This document shows, in pieces, positions 6,085 to 6,216 of a stretch of DNA of 6,216 bases. How positions within the stretch are numbered: position 1 is the stretch's first letter; each line of letters begins with the position of its first letter. The notes beneath the pieces are model-generated. The model was not told where the DNA came from and did no database searches. It was given only the letters and a program-made list of their open reading frames with translations. The stretch lies in assembly GCA_027485365.1 (NCBI GenBank), contig JAIXRD010000233.1:1-6216 (forward strand), read 5' to 3'. Position numbers and translations under genes: made by a program. The DNA is from Cryomorphaceae bacterium (lineage in GTDB: Bacteria > Bacteroidota > Bacteroidia > Flavobacteriales_D > Crocinitomicaceae).

Positions 6085-6216
6085 ATGAATATGCTTAATT
6101 TATTAAAAATCATGCGCGAATTAGTGCAAATCATGGAAAGCAAGGAAGTCTTGCAAGATTTCAAACAATGGTCATCTCTCGACCCAAACCTCTCTAAAGA
6201 GAAAGTGGCCCTTCAC
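6085..6216 (+). CDS. 5' end of a hypothetical gene cut by the right edge
   Basis: An open frame begins at ATG 6085 and runs without a stop for 44 codons to the last base of the window. The visible protein starts MNMLNLLKIMRELVQIMESK, is probably helical and amphipathic, and continues with QDFKQWSSLDPNLSKEKVAL. It is not a signal peptide, because charged residues break up the hydrophobic stretch. The leader is very A-rich (AAAAAAAACGAAAA), as is common for Bacteroidota starts, with no Shine-Dalgarno motif. An alternative start is the ATG at 6091. It lies 69 bases downstream of the 164-residue gene in the same orientation, and no terminator or consensus promoter is visible between them, so co-transcription is possible. 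No function can be assigned from this fragment. Confidence 0.6.
   Translation, partial: MNMLNLLKIMRELVQIMESKEVLQDFKQWSSLDPNLSKEKVALH

Overview
The window most likely comes from a Bacteroidota genome. Two genes are preceded by the -7 promoter element of that phylum (TAnnTTTG: TATCTTTG before the WYL gene, TACCTTCG before the GIY-YIG gene). No start codon has a convincing Shine-Dalgarno sequence, leaders are A/T-rich, and base composition is moderately AT-rich. I see no rRNA, tRNA, CRISPR array, transposase or integrase.

Layout from left to right: an intrinsic terminator (1-30) that closes a gene lying off the left edge, followed by a short intergenic stretch resembling a dispersed repeat. Next comes a GIY-YIG (T5orf172/MUG113-like) nuclease-family gene with coiled coils and an internally duplicated C-terminal module (155-1222, +). 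Tail to tail with it, 11 bases away, is a 540-residue AAA+ ATPase (1234-2856, -). Head to head with the ATPase, with only 6 bases between start codons, is an unrecognised 417-residue gene (2863-4116, +). Its middle part carries motifs reminiscent of the uracil-DNA-glycosylase fold. Then come a WYL-domain transcriptional regulator with its own near-leaderless promoter (4183-5415, +), a gap of 105 bases with a perfect 7+7 inverted repeat, an unrecognised 164-residue gene (5521-6015, +), and the beginning of another gene that runs off the right edge (6085 onward, +).

How they may work together: a predicted nuclease-family protein, an AAA+ ATPase, a possible DNA-glycosylase-like protein and a WYL regulator form the kind of mix found in accessory and defence-type regions. 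WYL regulators are known to control several anti-phage systems and to bind inverted repeats. The ATPase and the 417-residue gene, divergent from an almost absent intergenic region, are the best candidates for a functionally coupled pair. All of this is inference from content and arrangement. No known system is recognised as a whole, and an ordinary accessory region is equally possible.
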